A stretch of DNA of 64,000 nucleotides, taken from positions 97,009,963 to 97,073,962 of the forward strand of contig CM048554.1 in assembly GCA_026413225.1 (NCBI GenBank). Reading direction: 5' to 3'. Position 1 is the stretch's first letter. Each line of letters starts with the position of its first letter. Shown here piece after piece: positions 36,294 through 49,284 of this stretch. The stretch comes from Otis tarda (taxonomy: Eukaryota > Chordata > Aves > Otidiformes > Otididae). The translations under genes and the position numbers were made by a program. Below the pieces are notes generated by a model. The model ran no database searches. It worked only from the letters and a program-made list of their open reading frames with translations, and had not been told where the DNA came from.

Positions 36294-39200
36294 TTTCTGT
36301 GGTTTACAATAAATGCACTTTATTTAAAAAAAAAAATAGGAAGAATTTGAAATACATATGATAGCTAATGATTTTGTTTTTTTTTTTTAAAAAAAAAAAC
36401 ATATGAATTAACATGGTTTTGTACCTTCTTCACATAATCTTTAAAGACGGGGATTCAGTATTTCTTTAGAAGTCTTACAATTTACACTGGTCATTTAAAA
36501 AAAATCTTGTTCTAAAAATGGATTGTGAAAACTTTGAAGTGTTATGTTTAAAGTCAGTGTAGGTTTGTTGGGTTTTTTTTTCACTTCAAACTCATATGCA
36601 TGTAAATGGATTAGAATTGAATTCTATACAGAAAAATGCTGTATAATTGCAGAAACGTTTTTCTCAAGCATGTATCGAGCTTTGAGATTTTGCAGTACAG
36701 AAGAACCATTGAATAAACTATTATTATTTGAATGCCATAGGGATGTACATAAAGGGATATCAATACAATGTGCTTCTTGAAGAAAGCTTCCAGATATATA
36801 AATGTATACAGGAGAGTATGCTGAAAATAAAACACGAAATTACAAAATTTAAAAATATGAAGTTCTAAATAGGAGAAAAGGAAGAGTGGTCATCACAAAT
36901 GGGTGTTAGCTGTTAACTTGAAATACTTTGGAGAAGATATTAGAGAAAAAAGTAACTTGTTTTTAATACTACATATAATAAAAATGTGACTGGAGGAAGA
37001 GGGTAACAGGTTATATACTTACATTTAGTTTGTCTTCCTGTAGACTCTGGGCTCTAGAAAAGAAAGCATGTCTTCTAAAAACAGTAAATAAATATAAAAA
37101 CACTTAAATTTGAGTGTCGGGTGAGGTTAGGCCTCATAAAATGTATCTGACAGGATACAATATATTGCATTAGAAAATACATTTTTTAGAGACCCTTCAA
37201 AGTAGTACAGAATTATTTTAACATTAATTTAACTCTTTTTATTTTTATTTGTATTTTTGTGCAAAAGATCCCATCCTGGATTGTGAGCTACCTGGCTGCT
37301 ATCTGTCTCTTTCTGTCAAGATTTTCTGCAGTGTTTTATTACTGCTAAATCTTATTACTCATTTTGACAAACCAAAGGGACTATACACAAACCAAACAGT
37401 GGCTTAGAAGTATATGAAAAAATAGATGCAAAATGTCTGTGATTTTGGGTGGAAATTGAGAAAATTCCACTTTCAGGCTATGACCAAAAAAAAATCTATG
37501 TCGACTTGTTATGGTTATTTTTGCTCTTCCAGAATTTTGATGTTAGTTCTCTGAGAGTAGACTAGTCATCAACACAGACTTAGAGCTGTGTTTTACAGGG
37601 TTACAAGTACATTTTATGTCAAAATCAGTGAAGTGGCATATAAGAGCTGCTGTTACCCTCATCAAAGATCTAATTGTTTGAGGAAAACCTCATAGGATGA
37701 TTCTTTGGATATAGACCTGCTTTACAAAAGTAGAGTGGCAAAAAGCAGATACAGGCAGACTTAAGACTTAGTCTTTAAAGTGTTGTTTGGTGGTTCAAAT
37801 GCAAGTTCATCTATGAAGACTTACATTTCAGTCTGTGGTCAGACAGTTTCTCTGATCATGCACTGAAAGACAAACAGTGCTACAGTGCAGCCTGGGATCT
37901 GGGAAGCGGTTGAGCATAAGGGCCACAATGTCAAGTTTTCTTTTCTTTCCTACTTACTCTCCCTTGACATCCCTGTCAAATTACAAAAGAAACTAAGACT
38001 TCCATTATTTTGCCCAGCCATTAAATATAAGTTATGATTCAGCAGTTTTAGGGCACTGCTGTTTTCACAGTCTCGTTATTTACTAATCAATGCAGAGAAC
38101 CAGTTCTTAATTATATCAGCAAATATTTGTACTAATTTTGACTTTTTGAGACTAAAATATTATTGGAGGTTTTTGTTTGGTTGGTTGGTTGTTTTTTTTT
38201 TAATTAAGAACCTGAATTCCATACTGCTTTTCCTTGGACAAGACGGATATGTATTTAAGGGTCAATTTTCTCAGAAATTATTTAAATCTTTAGCCATACT
38301 TCTTCAACAGCACATTCATCTACAAGTAGCATCTTTGGTTTAAGATAAATAACATCTGATGAAAGATGCAAGGCAACTATGCAGAGGAACCTACTGTCTT
38401 TTGCAGTCTTGCACAAGGAAATGCCAAGTTTATTGCCAAATCCTAGAGACACAATGCATCACCTGAAATTCACCTGTTCTACTATTTAGAAATTACTGCT
38501 TGCCAGCTGAGATTTTCACTGATAGAAAAAGTAAAGCAACAACAAAAAACACCCAAAACAATTCTTCACACTAAAATAGCAAGGTTCTTAAATGTTCTGT
38601 TCAGTCAATTCCAAATCCACTTTCTTTCTCACATTTTGGTCTTTAAATTAGAAAGGAGACTAACAAAGAGGATTACAGCATTGATTAAAACATCTGCGTA
38701 CAGAAACACAGTTATAGCAGGATGAATAATTTAAAAATCAGACAGCAGAAGTTTCTTGTTGGCCAGGGAGACAACTCATTCTTTTATAGATGAGTTACCT
38801 TATACAGAGTCCTGCTGGGAACAAGAAGAAAGGGATAATGAATAAAAGAAGCAGCAGTTACAGAAAAAAATAATCCAGATTAATGTACAATTAGAAAAAA
38901 AATTATATAGATATGAAAGAAATCAAAGAATTTAGAGCATATATTAAGGTAGAGAGGTGTGAAGCAAAAAAAAAGTTACTGTCAGGAGAGCATAATAACC
39001 TTGTCTTGATTAGGAGCTGAGTAACTGACTGCAATGAATGATGGGCAGGGTGAACAAGAACTGAGCACAATGAGCCTTAGTACAAACAGTGGATCAACAA
39101 GTGACAGGAAAATGATACCTGAAACTGCTGGAAAGGTGTGGTGTGATGATAATGTGGGCTGATTTGATTGGCAGCCTGTGCCAATATCTGGTTGTAAAAT

Positions 39201-39551
39201 ACCACCGTAATAAGGACTTGGGGGAAAAGTTACAGAGACATCCAACACTGCATATAAGCAAAGGACTGGGGTGCTACTGAGCCACCTCTGAGAGCCCAAG
39301 AGAGACACTGTGTCAGGGACAGGTTTACACTCAACAGCACACACATGCACACACTGTTGCAGTTGACTGCAACCTGCTGCAATTGCCAGTCCAGTGAGCT
39401 GGCGCAGTGCAGCCTGAGGAAAATTTTACCCAACCAGTCTCAGTGTTGAACTGCTAATTGCAACCATGTATGTGAAGGGAAAAAAAAAAAGTGTCACGAT
39501 AAATACAATTTAATATGTGAAGGTAAGAGAGAAAAAAAAGTGATGCAAAGG
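36294..39551. other. Intronic stretch, nothing recognised
   Basis: About 3.3 kb of AT-rich sequence with poly(A)/poly(T) runs and a short (TTGG)n near 38176. No gene or element recognised. Confidence 0.55.
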
Positions 39552-40012
39552 TGCCCTGATTCTGGCTAGGATAGAGTTCATTTTCCCCTGAGCTGCAAGA
39601 AGAGCTGGAGCTGGTGGCACCTGTGGCTGGGGGACACAGCTAGGATAGTTTGCCTGAATTAGCTAAAGGGCTATTCAATACCATATGGCATCATGCTCAA
39701 TATATAGAGGGGGGACACTGCTAAGGGGCAGGTTTTGTTATTTGAGAGGGAGCCAGGTATCAGGATCCACTGTGAGCTATTGTATGGTAAATTACATGTT
39801 TAAGTATAGTCTGTTATTTTTGTTTTCCATCTCTGTTTTCTCCTCCTCTGCTGTTCTGTTAAACCGTTTTTATTCCACCCACAACTTTTGCCTTTCTTTC
39901 ACAATTATCTTCCCCATCCCACTGGGGTGGGGCAATGAGGGAAAGAGTGACTGCACTTGAGGAGCAAGTGACTGCGTGGTATTTAACTGCTGAGTGGGGC
40001 TAAACCACAACA
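39552..40012 (+). mobile_element. Solo LTR, second avian ERV type, with 5-bp target duplication
   Basis: The start TGCCCTGATTCTGGCTAGGA, followed by TAGAGTT, resembles the well-known avian LTR edge TGTCCTGGTTTCGGCTGGGA. The block AAAGGGCTATTCAATACCAT, the TATATA box at 39701-39706, CATCCCACTGGGGTGGGG and the end GGGGCTAAACCACAACA also fit that type. A perfect 5-bp duplication AAAGG flanks it (39547-39551 and 40013-40017). At 461 bp it is shorter than the longer relatives I recall. No internal region is present. It is unrelated in sequence to copies A-D and looks older than they do. Confidence 0.88.
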
Positions 40013-40017
40013 AAAGG

Positions 40018-43000
40018 CAATCACTCATCAGCTCCCACCAGCAGATTGATGCCCAGGCAGTCTCTGAGCAACGGCTACTTTGGATAGACTATCCCCCAGT
40101 TTTTATTGCTAAGCAAGATGTTATACAGTTTGGAATATCCCTTTGTCTACTCAGATCACCTGTCCCAGCTGTGTCTCCTTCCAGCCTTTTGCCTACCCTG
40201 AGCCTGCTTGCTGTGGGAGCAGAGCAGGAAAAAGAGAAAGCCTTGACACTGTGCAAACACTGTTCAGCAACAGCTAAAACATTCATGTGTTATCAACACT
40301 GTTATAGTAATAGATCTAAAACATAGCACTGTATGAGCTGCTACAAGGAAAATGAACTCCATCCCAGCCATAGCCAGTACATTCCCCTATCCCGTGATGA
40401 TTACTAGACAAGGCAAATGTGTTCCTAATTAAACACAAGAAAGACTTATGACTTTTTGGTTGTATCTGCAGGTACATCATCAGGTAAAGACACACAAGTG
40501 AAAAGATAATCTAGTACTAAAGAAGGAAGGATAACTTTGGTGACTACAAAAAGAACATTATTATGTCTGTATTTGAAGAAGGACACAGGGAACTACATGT
40601 TTTCATGAAAGCTATTTCCAGAAACAAAAGACTCAGGGTGACCAGGAACAGCCAGTTTGCACTTACTGCAGATAACTCATCTTTAACCAAGCTGATTGTC
40701 ATCTGGACTAGCTTCAGACAAGTACATAAAAATCTTTTCTTACTGCATTCTGAGGATGGCTTGGAAGGAAACTATATGGCATTTGGTTAAAAATTAAACA
40801 GGTAAAATGCAAAGATCAGAAGAAAAAATACCACACAGTTCAGAAATCTCCCAAAGATGACAAAAATTTTTTGTCTCTGGGTGGGCGCTTTTGAAACAAT
40901 GGGCCCATAATCATACAGAAATTGCCTTACATCAGAAATTACAATAAAGATGTAAGTATCTTCAGGTAAAGAAGGAAGTACTTGGTATTTTTGTAAGTGG
41001 CTACATTTTAGTGGGCAAGCTAGACATAGCTCTTGGTCTCCTGAGCTGCAACTAGCTGCCATATATTTAAAGGACAATAGATAGATGTTATCAACATATG
41101 CTGCTTTAAAAATTACTGTGATCAGGATACAGCATCACAGCCTAACACCAAATTCTCTATGGTTTGTTCCTTCTGCATAGAGAGGAAGGAGATAGACAGA
41201 TACATTTCATTTGATGCGAATTCTGGCCCAAATACCTTTCTTTCTTTTTTTAAAAAAAAATTAGTCCCCCTCCACTGATATCAATGGATGCATGGCTTTT
41301 AAAATATCTGAATAAGTAGTTAAACATACCTATGAGGCTAAGAACAAATTTTAAAGATGGCTATGTTATCAGTTCATATATCAATGAAAATGTTGGTTAC
41401 ATCTAGTAGGAAGAGGAGATTTAAGGATCATGCGCGTTATCAAAGACGTATCAGTACAGCTAACTCACTGATGCTTGTTTCACTTGAGCACTTCAGGACC
41501 ACAAAAAATCAGACATTAAAATTAATCAGGAATTATATGATCTTAGAATAGCAAACTACATAACACTACCAGTTATGTATCTTTAAATCTTTGTCACTAC
41601 CATGTTAATCAGGCTTGTAATATTATAATGAAATTCTGCCAATCCTAAGGTAACACAGACTTGGAATAGTTCCGCCAAAGTCCAGAATTACATGTCAGTA
41701 CTCAAGATTAATGGAAATAGCTGAGGTTTCTTTATTAATAGTACTTTGCTTCCCACTGCATCTATATACATTAAGGCAAACATGTAACAATCATTTTAAT
41801 CAAGAAAATAAAACTCCATAACATATTAACTGAGTTTTAAAATGGAGGCAGTGTTTATAATAGAACTAAGGATATTACTTCTCTTCCTTATAATGAAAAC
41901 ACTAACAACAAAAGGCCATCCAAAAATTGCATGAAGAGTGAAATGAAACTCACAAAATAAAGGACCACTTCCTTTTTTGGAGACTTTAATACAAAACCAG
42001 TATAATCTTCATCAATAACTAATTAGCTAGACATACTATTCTAGTATATATATATATGTGAATATTACTGGTCTTCTATATTTGTGAAAAGCAGAAAGAA
42101 CAAATAATTTGCTTCAGGTCATTGCTCTACAGATGGAGTGTGATCAGTAGTCATCAGAGAAGCCTTTTATTTTTGCCCCACTTTAATACTAACTCCAGAA
42201 TAACTTTGCCATACAATAATGCTTTTTAATAGATGTCACTTTCATTTTGTGAATTAACTGAAAAATGAAAATACAATTCTTCTCCTTAAAGACAATAAAA
42301 GGTCACTTTTGTAGTTTTATTAAGCTGCACGCATTAAGATCACAGTCAAAAGTTTTTGAGCATGGGAAATGTTAATATTCACTAGAAAAATAAGAATGTT
42401 GGGAAACTACTTAATACTTCTCAAAATTTATTTCAATCACTGACAGCTTCCATCTCTGTTAATTTTTAACAGAGCTGCATAAAATAATCAATGCTGAAAT
42501 GAGCAGTTTATCTATGTCTCCTAATGCAAGATAGTATCTAGTTCTCCTTAAATGGTGTTATTTTTACTATTCTGCCTGAAATTTCTTATATAAGACTAAT
42601 ATTAGAAATGAGAATGCAGATGAGGAGTTATTTTATATTATATACACATGTATTTCCACACCTGGTCCACATCAGCATTCACAGTGATCAATATTATGTG
42701 ACTTCTTGTGCCTCTCAGTAGTATTCCATAAGTCTCTGTTTCCAAATTGTTTAATGGGTACAACAGTTTTAAGTAGAGTCCTACTTCTACCGAACTACAG
42801 CCTATAATGTTGTTAAATGTGAGTGAATTTCAATTACAGATTAGTTCAGGATCACAACATCTCATTCCATTACTGATGTACTATATTTGAATCCAGACCC
42901 CTAGAGATCAAACGCAGGTGCTAGGAACCTATAAAGTCATCTATCCATTTAAAGTATTTATCACGGTGTACTGAGCACAGCCTTCCCCCTTCACCCCTTG

Positions 43001-44220
43001 TATCTTATTTAAAGCCCTGTTCTTTGTTAACACTGCTGCATTAACTTAGAGCGCGACCTCCACAAACTTCTTTTTTAAAAACCTCTTGTAATTCACATGG
43101 AGTTTCTTAGGCAGGTAGGCTGCTCTGGAGAAAAAAAAAAAAACTTTTTGTGCTCTGATAGACAAATCAGTAATAACAGAAATCTGGCATATCACCCCAG
43201 CAATAAAATTCTACCTCTTGGCAAAGACCAGCCATTTTGGTGTGAAACAAAAGTTAGTTCATCCTTTATTTATGTTAATATTAGGTTTAACACTGAAAGT
43301 GGCAACATACTGCTAGAGGTGATGCATTTTTTTGTGTGCAATGCAGACACCTGGGGCAATTCACTTCCAGAATAAAACATATATATTTAAATTTCCACAT
43401 ATATCTATATTTAGGTGTACACATATAGCCAGCTGTCTGTGCTGCTACTGTAGTCAGTGAAAACCAGCCAGTACAGTCATAGCAGCCTGAAAAGCAATTT
43501 AACCCTCCCTAGAGACCTGGAGCTTAACTGAAGCGTCTGTTTCAGGCTCTGTTGCTTAGACATTGCTATCAATGCCATTGCAATAAATTCAATAGCTGAT
43601 AAAGGAATTTACTACAGACAAAACACAATTCATTTAACTATATGAATAACAAAAATATTAAGTTGATATGAATATGAGAAGAAAAAAAGAATTAATGTAT
43701 AAATTACAGTCTCATCACATGCTAATTTTACAAATTAATGTTTCAAATCAGTTTTACAAACATTGAAGTTCTCTGGGTAGTACAAAATTTGATCTTGGTC
43801 TTGATATGATACACTTTTGAAATTAGACTTTCTTCCTTGAGTAACTGTATTTCATGTTTGGATCACAGTTCTACTTTCTTTTTCTTATATGTATGCTCAC
43901 TATTTTTTTTAGGTCCAAATAATAATTTTTTCCCTCCTCCCACCTTCGCTTTTAACAAAAGCTACCTGGAAACAGCTTCCCTGCAAAAGAACTACTTGTA
44001 ACTGGGAAATTCTTATTTTGCCAGTGTCACCTATGAACAAAATTTAATATGATGCTGGAAAGATAAAAATTACTAGGTGAATTACTGTATGAAACCATAC
44101 CTTCTTCATCATTTTTTAAACCTTAGGACTCTCTTTACTATTCTCTAGCTTGTCATACAATCACATGTCTTGCAAAGTATAACACTGGAATAATAATTTC
44201 TGATAAATACAAGGTACATA
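40018..44220. other. Intronic stretch, nothing recognised
   Basis: About 4.2 kb, mostly AT-rich. A slightly more complex part at 40013-40330 follows the LTR but matches nothing I know. No gene seen. Confidence 0.5.
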
Positions 44221-44225
44221 TTGCC

Positions 44226-45347
44226 TGTTGTAGTTCAGCCACGATGGGGACCAGACTACGTAGTCTCTCTCTCACTCCCCCCACCCTCCAAGAGAATAGG
44301 GAGAGACAATATAAGCAAAACAGCTCGAGGTTTGAGATAAGGACAGGGAGAAAATCCTTAAAGTTACCATTACAGGCAAAACAGACTCGACTTGGGGAAA
44401 ACTATTCATATATTACTAAAACTAGCAGGATAATGAGACAGAGAACAAGATAACCTCCCCCCACCCCTCCCTCTTCCCAAGCTTAACATTATCTCTACTA
44501 TCTTCCCCTGCCCCTTGAGCAGCACAGGGGGGAAGAGGGAATGGGGGTTGCAGTCAGTTCATGACACCTTGTTTTACGTCGCTGCTTCATGGTCGGGGGA
44601 AGAACTCCTCACATTCCTCCCCTGCTCCATCATGGGGTCCCACCCATACACCACAGTCCTTTGTCAAACTGCTCTGGCGTGGGTCATCTCTTCCATGGGG
44701 TGCAGTCTCTCCAGAACGGCTGTCCCAGTGGGCCCTCCATGGGCCACAGCCTCCCTCAGGCATCCACCTCCCCTGGTGTGGGGTCCTTCACGGGCTCCAA
44801 GTGGATCTCTGCTCCTCCGTGGGCTGCAGGGGGACAACCTGCTCCACCATGGTTATCACCACGGGCTGCAGGGGAATCTTGGCCAGGAGCCACATTACTC
44901 CTCCCCCTCCTTCTTCACTGACCTTGGCGTCTGCAGCCGTTCCTCTCACAAGAAAAGTTCTTCACAACAGGCTGGCAGACACCTCTCAGAATCTCTTCCC
45001 ATCATCCAGCTCATCTCCTTTCCACTTCTTGCAGCCAGGCCAGGCCGAGTCTGGCGAGAGGCCAGAAGGTGAGGCCTGCAAGGCCCATGAGACCTGCGCC
45101 TCCCCTTCTGCGCCTCTGCCCCCGCTCAGCTTCTTCACATCTTGTTTTTTTTTTTTTGCTTTTCCCCTTCTTAAATACATTATTGCAGAGGCGTTATCAC
45201 AGAACATTCTGCTACCAATCGGCTCGGCCTTGGCCGCAGGTCCGCCCTAGGCCTGGCCGAGTCCACTGAACAAAGGGGAGCGACTTCTAGCAGTTTCCTA
45301 CAGAAGCTCCCACGTTAGGCCCCCCCTCACTAAACAAAACCACAACA
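44226..45347 (-). mobile_element. Solo LTR, copy D, same family as A
   Basis: A 1122-bp block with TGTTGTAG...CACAACA ends and the same order of parts as B and C. Unlike A, B and C, the bases next to its ends do not form a clear 5-bp duplication (TTGCC left, ATATG right). An ATAT repeat is possible only if four extra bases (TGCC) at the left are counted as part of the element. No internal region. Fossil. The frames at 44515-45250 are not genes. Confidence 0.87.
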
Positions 45348-47750
45348 ATATGTTGTAATCTTCCATCTAAAAACACTACAGAGTGTTTATGTTTTATACC
45401 AGACAGTGCCTAGTAGAAAACTTGAGAGCCACATGAAGCACTTTGTTTTCCCAGAGCAAGCACCTGCTGGATTATGAGATTATATGTAATACCCTGGCCA
45501 TTTGCCAGGACTTTTATTTATATAGATTTGCACCACTGTGCCTTCTAGCAAATCTCTAAGCACACTTGAAATCAATGGCCTAAAACCAAAAGGATTCAGT
45601 CAGCCCTAATCAGATTTTGAAACATCTGCAGCTTTATAATTGACAACTGCTATATTTAACACAGCTGCCTATGGAAAATGTTTGGGGTTTGGTTTTTTTT
45701 GTTTGTTTGGTTTGGTTTGGTTTTTTTTTTTTTTCACAAAACCACAGCAGTATCTCTTCTTTGTTTATGCCAAGGTCCTTGAGACTGATATCTTAGCTGA
45801 TTTACATCTCAGCCACATTCTATGTGGCCTTCTTAGATAACTGCTGCCTGATTTTTCTGTAAGTTCTTAATTCAGAATCAAATGAAGATCCAGTATTCAG
45901 TTTACAGCAAAGCATCTGGTCACAGCAATAATACATGTGCTTAAACATGCACATGCACTTTTTAAGTTGAAAACATCTGCAGGCACAAATCAAGTGCCTG
46001 CCCTAGAAATGGGTTTAATGAATTTACAAGATCTAATGTCTGGACATGTCCAAGTACTAAATTTTTTGAGGTGCTTTCTTAGCCTTTTCTGGAGTATATG
46101 CATAGAACGTAAACTTGTATTTCTTTCAAAATTCAGCACTAGGAACAGAAAATAAGCTCTTTCAAATGCACTTCTTTTGACACATAATGCTAAAATTGTA
46201 AGACATCTGCAAATGTTAGTATTTGTAATAACAAATCTGTTTTCTTGTATAGAGGCAGTGGGAACACGCACACTGGTCTCTACATGGATACAGGTGTATA
46301 TATGTATTTCAAAAGGAAAAAGAGTTAATAATGTGTACAAATACATGTAGTTTCTGCATATGTTTGGTTTTGTTTGTTTAATTTTTTTTTAAGTGATTAC
46401 TTTTGAAGGACTGCATCACATTCTTGTTTTAGAATTTTTACCCAAAAAAGGTTATATACCTGCAGGAGCTTATCCTAGCACAAAAATATATGTATGTGTA
46501 GGTGTGCATGCATATTTATAAGATTTTTTTTATATACTCAAAAAGAGAAAAAGAACACTGAGAAGTATGAAACTCCCACTTTTTTTCCTCCATGTCAGGT
46601 CATCCAGTTTTTATCTTTAACAGAACAACATCGATTACTGACTAGAATCCTGTTGCAGCAAGAAAAGCATTTTTCCCCATATTATATGTACTTTAATTTT
46701 TGTTGACTGTTGTTCTGGATGTAGTAATACAGAACTATACCTGTATTTAGAAGACAGAATTTTGTGTCTTCCTTACCTGAGACATTGCAAGGCTTGGAAG
46801 AGTCAAAGATATAAACCAGTAATTGCAGAGATACTAAGCTACTTTCAACACTGTTCTTGATGAACAGATATACAGATACAAGCAGGAGCTGGGGCAGTTA
46901 CAGGTATTTCATCTTGAGGAGTAGGAGAGTGCAAATTTTCATAGAGGTCAACCAAATAAGACTGAACAAATGTGGAAAACTTGAAGTGTGATGAATAGAG
47001 CCTCAACAAAAGAGGAGGCACTGTGCGCAGGCAGGATACCCATTCAACAATTCTCTATATGTGAACTGCCCTGTGTTCAAAGGGCATACCTTCCAAGGAA
47101 ACTTTTTTTTTCGCTCATATTTTCTACTGTGAACATATATGGATCATTTCCTGCTGTGACTGAAAGCAGACTTTAAATATTAACTGAGGTTCATAAGCCT
47201 TTCTGCAACTTTTATAAAACATTACTGCACAGCACTAGTCAAAAATGCCATCTGTGAAACGTTTTTTAAGACAGGCAGCCTGAAAAAACAATAGATGGTT
47301 TATATTTTTCCTGTTAATTAGTATAAGAAAAGTAGTTGTAAACATCTCAAATTATTACACAGCTTAATAATGCTGTTCTGAATTAGTGGAGTGTTAATTA
47401 TGATATTATGTACACACATGCACAAATAAAATCAAAGTTTGAAAAAAAGCAGGAGTCAATTTATACAGCTGCATCTTCTCTTGTAATGTTGATTAATTAT
47501 TTGCATTGCTGCTGAATGCGCTATAAGGTATTAATATAAGTGTAATAGTAAACATCATAACCAACATCAGGATTAATGAGTTGCAGATTATTATTTCTGA
47601 TTGTTCTGTATTTATGTCAGATAGAATTAGCAAGTTACTATAGATTAATTTTAAAAGTTTAAGCTAGACGGTATTACATTATACAGAACAGCATGCTAAA
47701 TTTAGATAGTTCTAATTTGGCAAGTTGTTTATGTTACTTTTGAAATGGCT
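45348..47750. other. Intronic stretch with a (GGTTT)-rich run
   Basis: About 2.4 kb of AT-rich sequence. A GGTTT/T-rich low-complexity run lies at 45683-45736. Nothing else recognised. Confidence 0.55.
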
Positions 47751-47789
47751 ACCATATAGAATGCTTCAGGAACCATATAGAATGCTTCA
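47751..47789. repeat. 21-bp direct duplication at the CR1 5' edge
   Basis: ACCATATAGAATGCTTCA occurs at 47751-47768 and again at 47772-47789. The second copy abuts the start of the CR1. Confidence 0.92.
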
Positions 47790-49284
47790 TCCGAACTGGC
47801 GGACAAAGTTGCCAAGCCACTGGCCATCATAGTTGAGAAATCGTGGCGGTCTGGTGAGGTCCCCGATGACTGGAAGAGAGGGAACATAACCCCAATTTTT
47901 AAAAAGGGGAACAAGGAGGACCCGGGCAACTACAGGCTGGTCAGCCTCACCTCCGTGCCTGGCAAGGTCATGGAGCAGATTCTCCTGGAAACCATGCTAA
48001 GGCACATGGAGAGCAAGGAGGTGGTTGGTGACAGCCAGCATGGCTTCACCAAGGGCAGATCGTGCCTGACCAACTTGATGGCCTTCTATGACAGGGTGAC
48101 AACATCGGTGGACAAGGGATGAGCAATGGATATCATCTACCTGGACTTGTGCAAAGCTTTTAACACTGTCCCGCATGACATCCTTCTCTCTAAACTAGAG
48201 AGACATGGGTTTGATGGATGGACCACTCGGTGGATAAGGAGTTGGCTGAATGGCCGCACTCAGAGAGTGGTGGTTAACAGCTCGATGTCCAAGTGGAGAC
48301 CAGTCACAAGTGGCATCTCTCAGGGGTCCATGTTGGGCCTGGCCCTGTTCAACATCTTTGTCGGCGACATGGACAGTGGGGTAGAGTGCACCCTCAGCAA
48401 GTTTGCCAATGACACCAAGCTGTGTGGTGCCGTTGACACGCTGGAAGGGAGGGATGCCATCCAGAGGGATCTTGACAGGCTGGAGAGGTGGGCTCATGCT
48501 AACCTCATGAAGTTCAACCAGGCCAAGTGCAAGGTCCTGCACCTGGGTCGTGGCAATCCCAGGCACAAATACAGGCTGGGTAGAGAATGGATCGAGACCA
48601 GCCCTGAGGAGAGGGGCTTGGGAGTGCTGGTGGATGAGAAGCTCAGCATGAGCGGGCAATGCGCCCTTGCGGCCCAGAAGCCAACCGCATCCTGGGTTGC
48701 ATCAAGAGGAGCGTGGCCAGCAGGTCGAGGGAGGTGATTCTCCCCCTCTACTCTGCCCTGGTGAGACCCCACCTGGAGTACTGTGTCCAGTTCTGGAGTC
48801 CCCAACACAAGAAGGACATGGACCAGTTGGAGGTCCAGAGGAGGACCAAAAGATGATCAGAGGGCTGGAGCACCTCTCTTATGAGGACAGGCTGAGAGAG
48901 TTGGGGCTGTTCAGCCTGGAGAAGAGGAGGCTTGGGGAGACCTTATAGCAGTCTTCCAGTACCTCAAGGGGGCCTATAAGAAAGATGGGGAGAGGCTGTT
49001 CAGTAGGGCCTGTTGCGATAGGACAAGGGGTAATGGTTTTAAAACAGAGGGAGGTAGATTTAGATTGGATATTAGGAAAAATTTTTTTACAATGCGAGTT
49101 ATAGAACACTGGAGCAGGTTACCCAGAGAGGTGGTGGATGCCCCATCCCTGGAAATGTTCAAGGCCAGATTGGATGAGGCTCTAAGCAACCTGATCTAGT
49201 GGGGGATGTCCCTGCCTCTTGCAGGGGGATTGGACTAGATGACCTTTGAAGGTCCCTTCCAACTCTAACCATTCTATGATTCTA
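47790..49284 (+). mobile_element. CR1 LINE, 3' third, best-preserved copy in the window
   Basis: About 1.5 kb running from the N-terminal side of the reverse transcriptase ([12 protein letters not shown]-like start) to the 3' tail ATTCTATGATTCTA. A frame at 48126-48737 (203 codons) shows [98 protein letters not shown] and DEKLSM. The catalytic FADD is FAND here, and the usual PQGSVLGP is replaced by SQGSMLG. Further breaks follow, so it is inactive. The preserved frame makes it one of the younger CR1s in the window. Confidence 0.94.
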
